A stretch of DNA of 64,000 nt from Batrachochytrium dendrobatidis JAM81 (GCF_000203795.2 NW_006281100.1:743370-807369), one strand, 5' to 3'. Counted from the first letter of the stretch, positions 12,040 through 25,500 are shown. Translations and numbers: made by a program. Notes: generated by a model not told the origin, from the letters alone.

Positions 12040-13268
12040 ATGCAGTGCTCGCAGAAAACCAACTCGCTTCAAATAGCAGTGCTGGTATGCGACCATCTAC
12101 TGCCAGAGATTCAGACACAGTTTGGAGACTATCCTGCTCTCATTGGGAATCTACTCGTTGATGCAGGAAAGTCGCTGGGTCTTGTTGTCAAGTGTGATTC
12201 ATTCTATGTGATTGATGGCCAATATCCAGCTGCACCTCAAGAATATGATGCTGTTGTCCTGTCTGGTTCAAGTGAGTGAGGGCTCTTTGTATTGTTGAGT
12301 AGGCACTGGTTCGGTTACTACTACTCTGATACAAATCATTCAACTCATTCTCATCTATTATATCCAGAGTACTCTGCCTATGATCAGCTTGATTGGATCA
12401 ACAGGTTGAAGCAGTTTGTTCGAGACACTGACGCTCTTCAAACAAAGATAATTGGTATATGTTTTGGCCATCAGATCATTGCAGAGGCATTGGGAGGACA
12501 AGGTGGGTCGTAGTTGGATGGACTATTAGTTGTTAGCAATATAGTCCCATCCATAACTCTTCATATCTCTTAGTTTCCAAAAACCCTCTTGGATGGGAAG
12601 TTGGTTTTACTCGGATTAGACTTTCACAAGAGGACACTGCTGCTCAACTGGGTTTACAGTCTGGTGTACTCGAACTGGTCAGTATCATGGCCTTGTAAAC
12701 CAAAACTGCATTCCAAAATCAGCAAATTCAAAAGTTTAGTCGGCACTCACATTACAATTTAATCTATTATATCAACTGCTTCATATCTTTGCTCAAACAG
12801 TGTTTGCAGTCCATGCACCAAGTATGCAATTTGCTTTATGGTTGATGTCTTGATTGCCTTTAAAGACTGATCACCAACACTCACGTAAACTGTATGCGCT
12901 TTAAACCTAGGATCATGTCACTGTTGTTCCCAAAGGCTTTACAGTGTTGGCATCGACGGATATCTCGAATGTGCAGATCATGAGTAAAGGATATTCGTGT
13001 CTGTCCCTTCAAGCTCATCCAGAATTTTGTTCAGGCATTGTGCGACATCTCATAAAGTATGTAGCCAACTGTGCATGGATCTACAATTTAGCTGCATTGC
13101 TGACCACTGTTCAATTTTCACATAATCTATGAGTGTAGTGTCCGGACTGCCAGCGGAGTGTTTGAAAAGAATGCTGCCAAAAAATGGCTTGATGTGGTAG
13201 ACAACCAAACAGATGGTACTTTGTTTGCTGCATCGATCCTTTGGTTCATTAGACAACCATCACTATGA
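12040..13268 (+). CDS. Class I glutamine amidotransferase-like protein (GMP synthase-type GATase1)
   Basis: This is a stand-alone class I amidotransferase domain protein, the same family as the fungal YLR126C-like proteins; its substrate is unknown. Exons: 12040-12271, 12368-12502, 12574-12677, 12801-12821, 12911-13056, 13140-13268, all frame-consistent. The N-terminus (LQIAVLVCDHLLPEI, FGDYPALIG) and VVLSGS match the oxyanion strand of the fold. The nucleophile elbow is IIGICFGHQIIAEALGG, with Cys in the G-x-C-x-G motif (about 12459). QSMHQDHVTVVPKGF precedes the catalytic HPE triad (LQAHPEFCSGIVRHL, about 13010-13050). Cys, His and Glu are all present, so the domain should be active. Exon 4 is only 21 nt and encodes CLQSMHQ; without it the conserved HQDHV stretch is broken. 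No synthetase domain is attached. Confidence 0.88.
12801..12821 (+). other. 21-nt micro-exon of the amidotransferase gene
   Basis: The block TGTTTGCAGTCCATGCACCA plus A lies between ...CTCAAACAG and GTATGC. It is seven codons, phase 0 on both sides, and restores the family-conserved MHQDHVT stretch across the junction to exon 12911. Confidence 0.75.
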
Positions 13269-14362
13269 TTGACTGGTATAATTCAATGGCATTTTAAACA
13301 AAGTAGCTTGAACAATAAAGGCCGATTGACCAGATTGATACAAGTGTGCTTTCAAATGTTCAGTAAACTAAACACCACAGTTGGGTTGAGTAGCAGTATT
13401 AGACTACTGATCACATCAGATGCCATTGACGATAAGTCGCGTTTTACAGCCGTATCCACGTAAAATGGATCGTTTGTATTTATCTTGCAGTGATCGACTC
13501 TAAAATAAGCAATGGTCAACTATTCAGTTTCCTACTACAGGTTGACCTAATAAACATTCTTAACTCAGTGTCTGGAATTATTCAATGAATCCATTCTTTA
13601 TTATACTCGAGTCATTTTCTGTAAGGTTCAAGAATCGATAATATGCAACTCTAATCCTTGCTACCTTTGTTGGACGATTGATGAACCATGTCTAATTAGA
13701 CAGTTATTTTGTAGAGTGGAATACTGTCTAGGATAGCATGCGTGTTTGGAAATGTTGCATGTCATTGTTTAGAAGGTCAATATTACGGTATTTGCAGCTC
13801 CTTTGATCGGTCTCCAAACACAGCGACCATTGTATGATACACAACTAAACTATAGTTTAAATTATTCTGTTTAAACCTTGCATCTCCTTTACTTTTGACA
13901 TAGCCATACATTGTACAGTCCCAAGTTTGATAACAGACTTGTACATTGCAATCCAAACATCAAGTTTGTTTGAATATTGTCAACAAAAGTCTGGACATGT
14001 TCACTGTTGCCAATCTGTCTGTCATTCACAAGAATTGGTTTTTGTAGTAATATTATCGAAGTCATTGACATTGTTGGCCAACATTTGCGCTTGGTAAGGT
14101 CCATGAGTGCGCTCACAACGTCTCATCCAAGTGTTGATGACTACAAGAATACTGATAATAGCCCGATATTCCCATGCGGATCCTATTCACTATATCACTT
14201 ATTACTGATGCATCTACTTTGTATTGGTATAACTCGGTTGAATAGCGAGGCAAGATAATTTGAATGCTTCATTAATTTCGAGCAATTTGCTGCTTTTCTA
14301 ATACTATCGCATCGCCTAGTTGCAAATCTATCCTATATACCAGCTAGTCTAGATATTAGTAC
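13269..14362. other. Intergenic stretch between amidotransferase and katanin genes
   Basis: No coding exon is supported. The stretch holds a copy of the dispersed inverted-end repeat (13441 to about 13935). The remaining sequence up to the KATNB1 ATG looks like ordinary AT-rich spacer and promoter. A short ORF at 13977-14258 has no recognisable features. Confidence 0.5.
13441..13935 (+). repeat. Dispersed inverted-end repeat, copy A (possibly truncated)
   Basis: It starts with TTTTACAGCCGTATCCACGTAAAA (13442-13465, shown here as a palindrome-like TTTTAC...GTAAAA end). The first 100 bp align by eye at roughly 75% with copy B (37372-37480): both share TGTATTTATCTTGCAGTGA and AATAAGCAAT. An internal block at about 13850-13935 (AAACTATAGTTT, TTTGACATAGCCATACATTG) matches copy C in reverse at 50820-50910. 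No second inverted end is visible, so this copy may be truncated. Confidence 0.6.
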
Positions 14363-17300
14363 ATGCAGTCCAATAACCGAAATGCGCAGAGCAGTGCTTT
14401 TACCGACGATACTGACATGAGAAAATTTGAGAGTAGGACTTGCTTTAAATCTATCCAACAACATTCAGTAGATAGTTGTGCTATTTCAAGCTCCGATACA
14501 GGTCCTTTACATGCTAATACATCTCGGATTATCAGTGGATTTACTGCTCATGCCTCAAAGACAAACTGCCTTCGTATCGGCCCAAAGTCCGGACGAGTGA
14601 TTGTAACTGGAGGAGAAGACCGCAAAGTAAATTTATGGGCAGTGGGCCGAACATCTGCTGTTTTGGTGAGAATGTTGTCTGACAGTATAGGCTATCAAAT
14701 CATTCGTTTCTTTAGATTCAACTTTCTTAATCGACATTGTGTCGATTACTTGTAAAGAATCTTGTCCCTATTGTCCATCTTTAATATATATCAGATGTAC
14801 ATCTAATCTGTTGCCAATTTGAAGAGCTTATCAGGGCATTCTAGTCCAGTAGAGTGTGTTTGTTTGGACTGGCCCGAAGAGCTGGTAGTGGCAGGTTCAT
14901 CTTCTGGATCACTCAAGTTGTGGGATTTGGAGCATGCCAAAGGTATAATTTGCCAATCTGTGTTCCATAGTTATTGCCAACTTGGCATCAATGACTAAAT
15001 TCCATTCTACTAGATTTTTGTTGTCCTGATTGTACTGATTTGTTTCAAAGCTCATTCTTCAGGTTTATAGAGCTAATCTTGTAATTGTCTGTTTAGTGAT
15101 CAGGACTTTGTCTGGTCATAGATCTAGTGCAACATCAGTACAGTTTCACCCATTTGGCGAGTTTTTTGCGTCTGGATCAAGCGATTGCACAGTGCGTCTT
15201 TGGGATGTCCGGCGTAAGGGTTGTATCCAAACCTATAGTGGACATAAGAATAGCATTGATTATCTTGAAATCACACCTGATGGGAGATGGATTGCTTCTG
15301 TTGACACTGATGGAGTGGTCAAGGTAAGAATATCGCACGACTTTTGAAACACGCTTTTTTATTTATCTCGAAATTTATACAATCTGAGAATATATACACC
15401 ACCATATGCGATGTTGGTCAAGCAGTGATTCCTTTTTATTATAACTTTTCACTAACACCTTATCTTTAGATTTGGGATATGACAGCTGGAAAGCTTTTAC
15501 ATACTATATCTGGCAGCTCAGAATCTGTTGCATCTTTGTCATTTAGTCCCTCTGAGTTTATCCTTGCAACATCGTCACTTGACGGAAATTTCCATATTTA
15601 CGATCTTCAAAACTTTGAATGCATTTCAAGTTCTTTTCAAAAATTAAACGGGGTTTCAAAAATATCTTTTAGCGGTGACGGTCACACTCTTGCAACTTCA
15701 TCAGTAGGCACTTTTGATGTAAGTCTTGTTTGTACGGTTGATTGCATTATGATATTTGCTTTAGACTTTGTTTTAAATACCGTGTTCTAAATGACAACAA
15801 TACAAAATACCCATACTTTTATTGTCAGATTTGGAAATGGGATCGACCTCAGCAGTCTCCTATGTCCTTTGCTTCTGGATGGTCGAATATTGTTGATTTC
15901 AAGTTTTTATCAGACACCAATAGTATCATAGCCTGTAGCGTGGAGCAGAGCTTTGTAGAAGTTTGGGCTATAGATATTACTGCTTCTGTGAGTTTTTGTT
16001 TGACTTTACATTTCAATTTCATAGACAAAAAAGCCGCTTACAAGGTTGTATATTAAATATCCAGCCCAAGGGTAGAAAAGGCTCAGCTGCGCAATCATTA
16101 TATCAAACTACAAAAGACTCTTTGGCACAAGTTGAACATACTGCTGAACAGCTGTCAACTGGGTCGGTATTTCCAAGTGCACAGCTTGATCAGCAAATTC
16201 CATCCGAGTTTTTTAAAAACGCAACCAATCTTACAGATTCTGAAGCAAATGGTAATATTTTTATCTTTCAAAGCAAAGTTTTGGCTAATTTAAACTAGCT
16301 GTCTGATATAATGACTTTTAAACTTAGACAATTCTCTACACCAGGAAAAAGGAAATTCAATATCGGGGAACAATATTTTTATGCCACCTGAGTTTTCTCA
16401 ATTGAATTTGGAATCTAATGAAAATGCTGCTACTGAGCCTATACAGTCTTTACAGCATGAGCTACCCAATTCACGATCACTTAATTCATTGCCTTTATAT
16501 ACCGGATATATGCCATCACAATCTTTTAATGCACCAGCTGATAGTCTTATTGAGCAGTCTTGCTCCATAGCTTCATCATCTTTAAATCCAAAGCAGCTTT
16601 CTGGGTCTATAGAATTGAATATACAACCATTCACTACATCCCAATCCAATACATCGTCCTATATTCCAGCATGCGACGGAAACCGCCCGTTGAATTTGGA
16701 TCTTTCTCGATTTATTAAACATGTACGTTTTATTAAGGGTGATTTATGCTTTAGAATACCTACAATTGTATTTTTTAAAGTTTCTACTGTTTTTAACATT
16801 TATATATTGTCTCGATATTTTTGAACGTATTTGATTAAAGCAGTTTCCTGGAAGAGCAATGCATCCAATTCCATTATCTATTAGCGATACTAGCTCTACA
16901 GTTTCCAGTGATCAGGATGTTATCGAGTCTGTCTTGAACCGACACGTCTCTATGGTGACAGTTTTAAATACCCGTCTTGAAAATATTCGCCTTGTTCGAG
17001 AAGTTTGGTCCGAAAATAATCCAAAATTAGCTTTGGATGTAGTCTGTAAATTGGAAGATCGCAGTGTTTTAGTAGAGTTCCTAAGGATTCTTAATTTAAG
17101 ACCAAGACTATTGACTCTTGAGATTGCTGTGCAAATTCTACCATTGTCTTGCGAGTTGTTGTTTGAGATGTATGAAGAGTAAGTTTACTGATATGTTAAA
17201 GGGTTTGATATTAAAAACTGAATGCAATACTGTGCCTTACATCTATCTGCTTTTTGTGCTAGTTATATTCAAATTGCCTGCTCGACAGTGCTTCTTCTTT

Positions 17301-17600
17301 ATAAAAACTTTTCTGGTATTATCATGGATACATTACGTGCATCACGGACACCAGTACACACAATGGATATGGCATTTGAGGATAGGTGTGCAATGAATGT
17401 TAATAACACCATAGTTTAAATTTTTGTCTGATAATTTTTTGGTTCGTGTGAATAGGTTGAATCGCTGCCGATCTTGTCTTGATGGATTTACCCAATTTTC
17501 TCAAATTCTTGGCGAGATGCGCAAATACCATGGGAAGCTGGGCGATCAGATTCGTGAAATATCTACAGAGCTGGAGTTATTTTGTGAGAGTGCGTATTGA
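14363..17600 (+). CDS. KATNB1: Katanin p80 WD40 regulatory subunit B1
   Basis: Katanin p80 targets the p60 AAA ATPase to microtubules for severing, including at centrosomes and ciliary axonemes. Exons: 14363-14665, 14825-14942, 15097-15323, 15470-15718, 15829-15987, 16065-16251, 16328-16732, 16844-17178, 17263-17395, 17456-17600. The N-terminal WD40 propeller is clear: [10 protein letters not shown] and [15 protein letters not shown]; then [11 protein letters not shown] and [33 protein letters not shown] and [30 protein letters not shown]; then [15 protein letters not shown]. The middle (about 16070-16730) is Ser/Asn-rich linker. The C-terminal con80 domain that binds p60 follows ([20 protein letters not shown], 16940-17000) and ends in FCESAY. 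WD repeats plus con80 in this order are diagnostic. Presence fits an organism that builds flagella. Confidence 0.93.
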
Positions 17601-17982
17601 ATTCTATTTCTTTCAACGCTTGCATATAATAATATATTTTATTCGACTTTATATTTGAAAAAATGTATGATAGTTGGCCCATTTTGAAAGGTGGGTGTTG
17701 ATACTACATACTGATGGCATATTCAGTCTTTCATACAAATATGACAATATGTTTCAGTACCAATCCAAATCTCAACGCCTGGCAGAAATTGCACAATCTA
17801 CTAATTTACAATGAAATAAACAAGACCCAGTTGTGTTATACTAGAAGCTAATTATGACAAAAGCAATGCCAAAAATACTAAAGAGATGAATCTGAGAATC
17901 AGACTATATTTTGGCAACTTTATTTCAAGAGTTGGATAATGCGTAGCACATTTTCCAGCTTGTTAGCAGCTTAAGATTCAAA
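17601..17982. other. Convergent intergenic spacer, KATNB1 / UBE2E
   Basis: These are 382 bp between two stop codons, AT-rich. I see no exon, RNA gene or repeat copy; it presumably holds both 3' UTRs. Confidence 0.5.
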
Positions 17983-19334
<1,352 letters not shown>

Positions 19335-19753
19335 GATCAAGAATATATAACCAACTTGGATTGGACGCCAAAGATGCTTTTTTAGGAAAAGTTTGGCACT
19401 CGCAAAAACTGTCAATCCGACAATCGCTTAAACTCCTGATGGTTAGCATAAAAAATGCTTTACCCATTGCAAGAGTAAATATTTTAAAACCCTACAACAA
19501 CCATGCTTTAAACATGTATTAATATGGCTAGCTGAGAGCGTAGCTTGTAATCTCAATGATTTTGTTTTTGGGTTCAGCCAAGTCGAAAGACTGGCATTTT
19601 GATTTGATAGTGTTCTAAAAACTATTACAGTCCAATATGTTGACATAGTTTTATGAATTTAACCCGCTCAATGTTTATTTAGAAAGCAGTCGACAGATAC
19701 ATCTATCAAATCAGTTTCAGCATCGCGCATATTGAAAAATTGTAGTCTTAGTG
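19335..19753. other. Intergenic, between Vps3844-type gene and UBE2E
   Basis: This 419-bp spacer holds the 3' UTR of the upstream minus-strand gene and the promoter of UBE2E. No exon, RNA or repeat is recognised. Confidence 0.45.
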
Positions 19754-21840
19754 CTAGTCAATTTTGGTGCGAGTAGTAGGTGCACCTGTGCTGGTGGTAG
19801 AGGGATCTCCAATATCATAAAGTAGAGCAATGACGTAGCTAGAATACAAGCTGCTTAGTCAGTGTACTATGGTGATTAAAGCATGAGTTCTAAAACCAAC
19901 ACTTACATGACTACGACAATGGATGCAACAGTGAACCAAAACAGAATCTGAAATGAAAAACTGATGTCTTGGTACTGGCATGAATCGCCAGTCCAGACAA
20001 CATCACCATTGTAATTTGGTACCAAATTTCCAGCATCATCCGTCCATTTCCTCAATGTGCACGAGCAGGTAAAGCATTGAGTAGATGGGTTAGATGGATT
20101 AGCTTGTCCAGTACAGGAACCATGCATAGAGCAGTTGGAGTATCGACTGCATAGTTGTAGATGTGATGATCGTGAATAATGCCATATACCACATATATAG
20201 ATTAGATGGTTTCAAACCAAAAGATATTTTTAAAGTATCTAGAGGCAATATTATGATTGGGTTTAGTAAAAAATACTTACGCTTGGCATTCATCAACGCT
20301 GGCAGCACAGGCTGGCAAAACAGCGCGTTTATGAAGATCAGACAATGGAGTGGTTTGAGAGAAAACTCCAAGATTTGCATCAGATGGTAGAGAAAGTTGT
20401 GCAACAGTGGCCAAGTCGCCAAATACAGATCGAAAAGCATGTTTGAGCTATATATGTTGACAAGTTACAACAGTATTCAGTGTTAAAAGTAATAGTAAGC
20501 CAATACAATTCAGCATCAACAAGCGTTGTATCTTTCAAATGATAGCCTACATCTTTCAAAAGTCGATCCTGAATAGCTATTGCCTTTTCTGGCGTGCTTC
20601 CACATTTGGTAGAATCAGATAGAGCAGTCAATTGAATTACCAGACGGTTTACAGAAGGATTTTGTTTACGAACAAGAGATATTGCGTTTTGAAGTACCAT
20701 TCCTTCCATCTAGATTAAATGTTAGCAAACTATCGTGGTGATGCAGCCATATGCTCTACTTACTAGAAAGTCTGAATCGTCCTAAAAGTGTACATTTAAT
20801 TGCCGTAGCCCACCAGGACAAAAAAAGAGTACATATCAACAAAGCATTATTAGCAATGCTGATTATGCAATCTAGCTTCAAACCTGACTGCACGAATTTA
20901 AACAGACTTGGCAAATACAATACCTTTAGCTCACAGTTGCCATTGCAAAGTGTATCTCTCAAATGACCGAGGATATCCCCATTTGCTTCAGTAGTCTGAG
21001 TTTGTATACAAACAGGTCAGCGCTAAAAAGATGATCAAGTTGTAGTTCTCAAAACATGTTTTACCTGGGATAATTCAGCATTATCAAGCGAATTCATCAT
21101 CCAAACACGATGTTCAAGTGTGCTTGATTTTTCAAGCCCTGAAATGGCCCTAGTGATATCTTCAGGCGAAGCTTTGACCAGATAGGCAGGGTTCTGAATG
21201 CCAACTGCTCAGTACAAGCCAAATGGTTGTCAAAACATGTGTGGTTGATCAGTATAATGATATGTATAAAAAGATGGATCATAACGAGAATCCAAGATTT
21301 GGCTTAGTCTGCTGGAGAGTATCCAACCGAAAAAGCACATACCATTGACAGGACGCTGTTGAACAATGAATGCAAGTGGACGGTGTTGAAAAGGGCTGGC
21401 AGAAACCTTGAAGTAGAAAATCAAAGAGAAACAGATAAGAACACATTGCAATGCCATGGATGGCGAGATGAGCTTCCAGACTCATTGGTGACAAGATTAA
21501 ACTAGAGCTACAAACACTCCGATATTGGCTGATCTAAAAAGGTCATACAAGCAGAATTATCAGCACTCACAGGAAAGACTTTTGAAAGCAGAGCATCGTT
21601 GGTTGCCGAGAGTTTGGGATTATCCTGTAGTTGCATTTGTTGAGCTACCATCGCAAGAGCATGCTGTGGATAATGAGCAGTGGTTCCCATCAACAGACCC
21701 TCGACATCGTTCCATTCAAGAAGGATGTTTTGAGAAATATCAGCATTATTAATGGCCAGACTACAGTGGAGTAATGGGCCGGTCGCAATACAGGATCCAA
21801 TGGCAGCAGCCAGAGCAAGCACCAGGGTGGTCAGATCCAT
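19754..21840 (-). CDS. Vps3844/DUF3844-type single-pass membrane protein
   Basis: This is a fungal secretory-pathway type I membrane protein linked by family name to vacuolar sorting; its molecular role is not established. On the minus strand, MDLTTLVLALAAAIGSCIATG (ATG 21840-21838) is a clean signal peptide. A lumenal region follows over several exons: SKVFP, then NPAYLVKASPEDITRAISGL (near 21150), TTEANGDILGHLRD (20990), MVLQNAISLVRKQNPSVNRL (20650) and LKHAFRSVFGDLATVAQLSL (20430). The C-terminal domain is EGF-like, with RYSNCSMHGSCTG, CFTCSCTLRKW, VVWTGDSCQYQDISFSFQIL (19960-20160). It leads into one transmembrane segment (FWFTVASIVVVIYVIALLYD) and a short Thr-rich tail. The CS-x-HG plus WxGxxCxxxDIS pattern is the DUF3844 signature. 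Some internal exon borders are approximate. It shares a 144-bp divergent promoter with SNRNP40. Confidence 0.8.
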
Positions 21841-21894
21841 AGTGTTTGATGTGATGGTCAAGTTTCAGTTTGAATGTAAAACCTCACAATTTGC

Positions 21895-21950
21895 ATATTG
21901 CCCAAATATTGAATTATTGCCCAAATATTAAATTATTGCCCAAAATTCAA
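21895..21950 (+). promoter_or_regulatory. Three tandem 18-19-bp repeats in the divergent Vps3844-type/SNRNP40 promoter
   Basis: Three head-to-tail copies of a unit with core ATTGCCCAAATATT lie at 21895-21912, 21913-21931 and 21932-21950; the third is diverged to CCCAAAATTC. They occupy the middle of the 144-bp gap between divergent ATGs, so they could serve both genes. CCAAATATTG resembles a MADS-factor CArG box with one mismatch. A binding role is inference. Confidence 0.5.
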
Positions 21951-21984
21951 TACTGTTGAATCTCTTCTTATTGTATTACAGTCC

Positions 21985-23645
21985 ATGCCTGATAAAACTG
22001 CTAGGTCCAGCGAATCGGATATTGCTCAAAACTCTCTTGCAAAAAGACCAAAGGTCGACTCTTTTGATAATGATGCTTCTGGGAAAGAGCTGATGGCTGC
22101 TACTAGTGTGACTTCCGGCTCTCTTACTAGATCAGTATGTCTATTGTGTTATTCTATCCAGCTTGGACTTGGATCACTCCTTATTGGGAATATGTAGTTA
22201 ATAGCATGCGTTTACTAATGGATTTATTGAACGTACTTTAATAACAGGTGAAGCGAGTATCAGATTTGAATGCTCCTATTATGCATCTGACTGGCCATGA
22301 GGGCGAAGTGGTTTCTTGTAAATTTAGTCCAAACGGCAGGAATCTGGCTACTGCTTCGTTTGATCGCTTGATCCGTAGGTCTATCTTGTCTTTGCACTAT
22401 GTATAAAGTGATTGGTTCATTTTTTCTCACGATTCCATCTTTTATACATCCATTAGTACTCTGGAATGCCTTTGGCGCGGCAGAGAATCACCACAAACTA
22501 GCAGGTCACACTGGTGCAGTCTTGCAAGTGCAGTGGTCTCGAGATGGATTGTATGTAGTTTATGTCAAGTACTATTTCATTGTGGTCCCACCACTGTCAA
22601 TCTTGTATCTATCCATAATGGGTTGATGTAAACTAATTCAACCAATTTAAACTTACATTTTAGGCATATCTACTCTTCTTCTGCTGATAAAACAGTAGCC
22701 GTTTGGGACGCCGTCAATGGAGAACGAGTTCGAAAGTTCAAGGGCCACACTTCATTTGTCAATGCATGCTCAGCCAGTCGACGCGGTCCTGAGCTTGTTG
22801 CAAGTACTGGCGATGATGGTCTAATATTTTTGTGGGATCCTCGGCAAAAACAACATGCAAAAAAATTCAACGATCCTTATCCTCTCACCTCCATTGCATT
22901 CTCTTTGGACGGAGGGTCTATTTTTGCTGGCGGAATAGAAAATGATATCAAGGTTGGTTGAGGTTTTCTACCAAACCTGTTCGATTTTTTCAACATCCAT
23001 GCTAATGTTGTTTTAATAGGCATGGGATCTTCGAACTGACAATGTAGCATACGTTATGGCTGGGCATGATGATACAATCACTGGACTTTGTCTAAATGCT
23101 GATGGCGATAAACTTTTGTCCAATGGACTGGACAATACTGGTAATATATGTGTTTATTCAAAATTCTCCATAGTTGTACTGGCTTATTTTGCGTTGCTGA
23201 TATCCTTGTATCACTATACTGTTTGTCATGTCTGCCAATTCAACTATTTAAATTTAGTTCGCATCTGGGATGTCAAACCCTTTACTCTCACACCTTCTCG
23301 GCTTTCGAAAACATTTGAAGGTATGTTTTTGCATTTCCAACTGTTTTGAATCACATTTGAAATGGTACAGCCCATCTCATGCCTACGCGTTCAATAGGTG
23401 CACCTCATGGATTTGAAAAAAACCTAATTCGCCCATGCTGGTCTCCGGACTCTCAGTTTATTGCTGCAGGAAGCGGTGATAGATCAGTGGTGGTATGGGA
23501 TGTTGGGTCTAGTGATATAGTTTATAAATTGCCTGGACACAAGGGCTGTGTCAATGATGTGGACTGGACTGGATCTATTATTGTCTCGGGGAGCAATGAC
23601 AAGACTGCTTTCATGGGTGAATTGAATACCAGTGAAGTAAAATAG
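21985..23645 (+). CDS. SNRNP40: U5 snRNP 40 kDa WD-repeat protein (Prp8-binding)
   Basis: This U5 snRNP component binds Prp8 in the spliceosome. Exons: 21985-22134, 22248-22374, 22457-22550, 22674-22952, 23030-23150, 23258-23320, 23371-23645, all phase-consistent. The N-terminus is polar (KRPKVDSF). Seven WD repeats can be followed: HLTGHEGEVVSCKFSPNGRN, KLAGHTGAVLQVQWSRDG, ADKTVAVWDAVNGERVRKFK, HTSFVNACS with GDDGLIFLWDPR, PLTSIAFSLDG with AWDLRTDNV, MAGHDDTITGLCLNADGDK with VRIWDVKPF, and WSPDSQFIAAGSGDRSVVVW. The end, YKLPGHKGCVNDVDW and SGSNDKTAFMGEL, matches the characteristic SNRNP40 C-terminus. The stop is only 26 bp from the stop of the convergent UBE2U-like gene. Confidence 0.92.
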
Positions 23646-23671
23646 CAAATAAACAAACTCTGACTTTAATT

Positions 23672-25288
23672 TTAAATCGGAAGTTCTTTTGACCATTCAA
23701 CAAGATCATCGGCTTCCATCTCCCAGCTGCGATCTTTTACTGGAATTGGTTGCACTATAGGCTGGGTTATTTCTAAAGTGCTTTGCTTGGATGTATGAGC
23801 CGAGTTGGAGCGCACTGATGATTTGGTTGAATTGGATTCCACATGGATTAGGTCTTCTGCTTGTTCAAGTGTACTTGGTAGAGTGATAGAGTCTAATGCA
23901 TTTCCTCTCATGGAGATGCCATTGCTGCTTAGGTGTGGTACGTCCTGAAAAGGCTCTTCTGCTAAAGTGGATTTTTGTGAATTTGTAACTCGTGTTGATA
24001 CCATATCGCACCGAGTATGATGATTTGTATCAATCAAATTACTTAAATTATAGATACGTTTCATGGATTCTATTCGATCCAACTTTAGCTGAAGTTTTCT
24101 ATCTGTTATTCCCGAATCAACAATATCGTGTTTTTTTGATTTGAATTTGCCATACCAAAGACGATCCTGCCTGGATTGGGTTTAAAATAGTGATTTAAAA
24201 ATGCAAATCAAATCAAAAGAATAATGTATATTAGCATACTTTTCAAATCATAGCAATAGAATGAAAATCAAGATACCTTTTTATTAGATCTTGGTATTGA
24301 AATTTGGTTATTTGACTGCGGTTAGATACTGTAAGGTTTCAAAAAGTATTTAGATACAGATTTGTATATTAAATCAATGTTGTAGATTTTTCCCAGCATG
24401 ACAGGTCAATGATAATTACCCCAGGGCTGTGGTGTAGCAAGTGATGTCCCAATTTTTTTCCAGTCGCTATGATAAGTTTCGTAAGATACATTCACCATTG
24501 AGTATTTGTCTTTGGAAACGCTTGGCAAAGTATCTAAATCTAGACTATTTTTAGGGCTTGATGGAGTTTTAATTTCTTCATCAAAAATGGGAAGTCCAGC
24601 ATCGAGACGTCGACTAGCAACCACACTATCTTGAACTAGTTGGTCATAAAGTCTAGGCGATCTTTGAAATATATCCGCGGCAGCAGGATTGACAGGAGAT
24701 TCCAAGCATGGTTCAGAAAGCATACACTAATAAAGTTTAATTTTACATTTTCAAAGTCACAAAGGTCATACTCGAGCATTAGAATCACGATGCCATCATA
24801 CCAATTCATTTTGAAAGTGCAACGTGTACCTGGAGCTGCAATAAAATGGCTTGCATCGAGATGGAAGAGTTCCATTCATTCTCAAAATCCAAAAATGAAA
24901 TGCAAGGTTTCCCAGTGTTCATGTCAATGTTGGGATGAAAAGGTACTGTAAGAAAGTAAATAGATGGAGGCTCATCGTTGTAACCCTCACCAAAATAGAT
25001 ATCTACTTTAAATATGCCTCCTTCCCATAGCGTATCCTTAAGGCCCTGAAGAGTGACATGCCATTGAAAAAGACTATTGTTTACAAATCGATATGATATA
25101 CCCTTTGCATGCCATTGGGTTTAGTAAAGTTTAAATACACGGCCGATATAGAGTAAAAATCGGTTAGATACAGCCAAGCCACGAATCGACAGATTATACT
25201 TGTTTTAAACAAATCTTACATGGAGCGTATTGTCTTTCTGTAACCGGTGATGCTCTCGTTCTAAAAGAAGTGCTGTTCTGGAGGACAT
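23672..25288 (-). CDS. UBE2U: UBE2U-like E2 ubiquitin-conjugating enzyme with long disordered tail
   Basis: On the minus strand, the start exon encodes MSSRTALLLEREHHRLQKDN (ATG 25288-25286). After an intron comes the UBC core: GISYRFVNNSLFQWHVTLQG, LKDTLWEGGIFKVDIYF, PPSIYFLTVPFHPNID, GKPCISFLD with the presumed catalytic Cys (about 24905), then SISMQAILLQLQ. The next exon starts with CMLSEPCLESPVNPAAADIF (24700). Instead of the usual LDIL after the Cys it has ISFLDFENEW, as in vertebrate UBE2U, which is why I choose that family. The tail continues in two more exons: VSNRSQITKFQYQDLIKK, then RQDRLWYGKFKSKKHDIVDS, into about 200 Ser/Thr/Glu-rich residues ending LVEWSKELPI. Vertebrate UBE2U biology is poorly known, so the function here is only E2 by fold. 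The gene diverges from TAF2 across 212 bp. Confidence 0.78.
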
Positions 25289-25500
25289 TAAATTGCTTTG
25301 TGCTGAGCAGCTGGACTTGTTTCAAGAAAAGGCAAATGCACAACTTGTTCAGATTGCAAGGCGGTTGAATGGTCCGCGTAAGCAAGCATTTAATGATCGA
25401 AAACGATCATTGCGTTGGAATTCAAGCGCATTGCAGATCTGTAATAGAAACCAACTTGCCAACATAGTCATAAACGTCTTGGGGTTGTGTAGCACTGTCC

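Noticed and set aside
13620..13640. GGTTCAAGAATC, resembling a tRNA B box
   Set aside because: There is no A box, acceptor stem pairing or terminator around it; no tRNA fold could be drawn.
13977..14258. 93-aa ORF upstream of KATNB1
   Set aside because: It has no recognisable motif or splice context and lies in repeat-flanking intergenic DNA.
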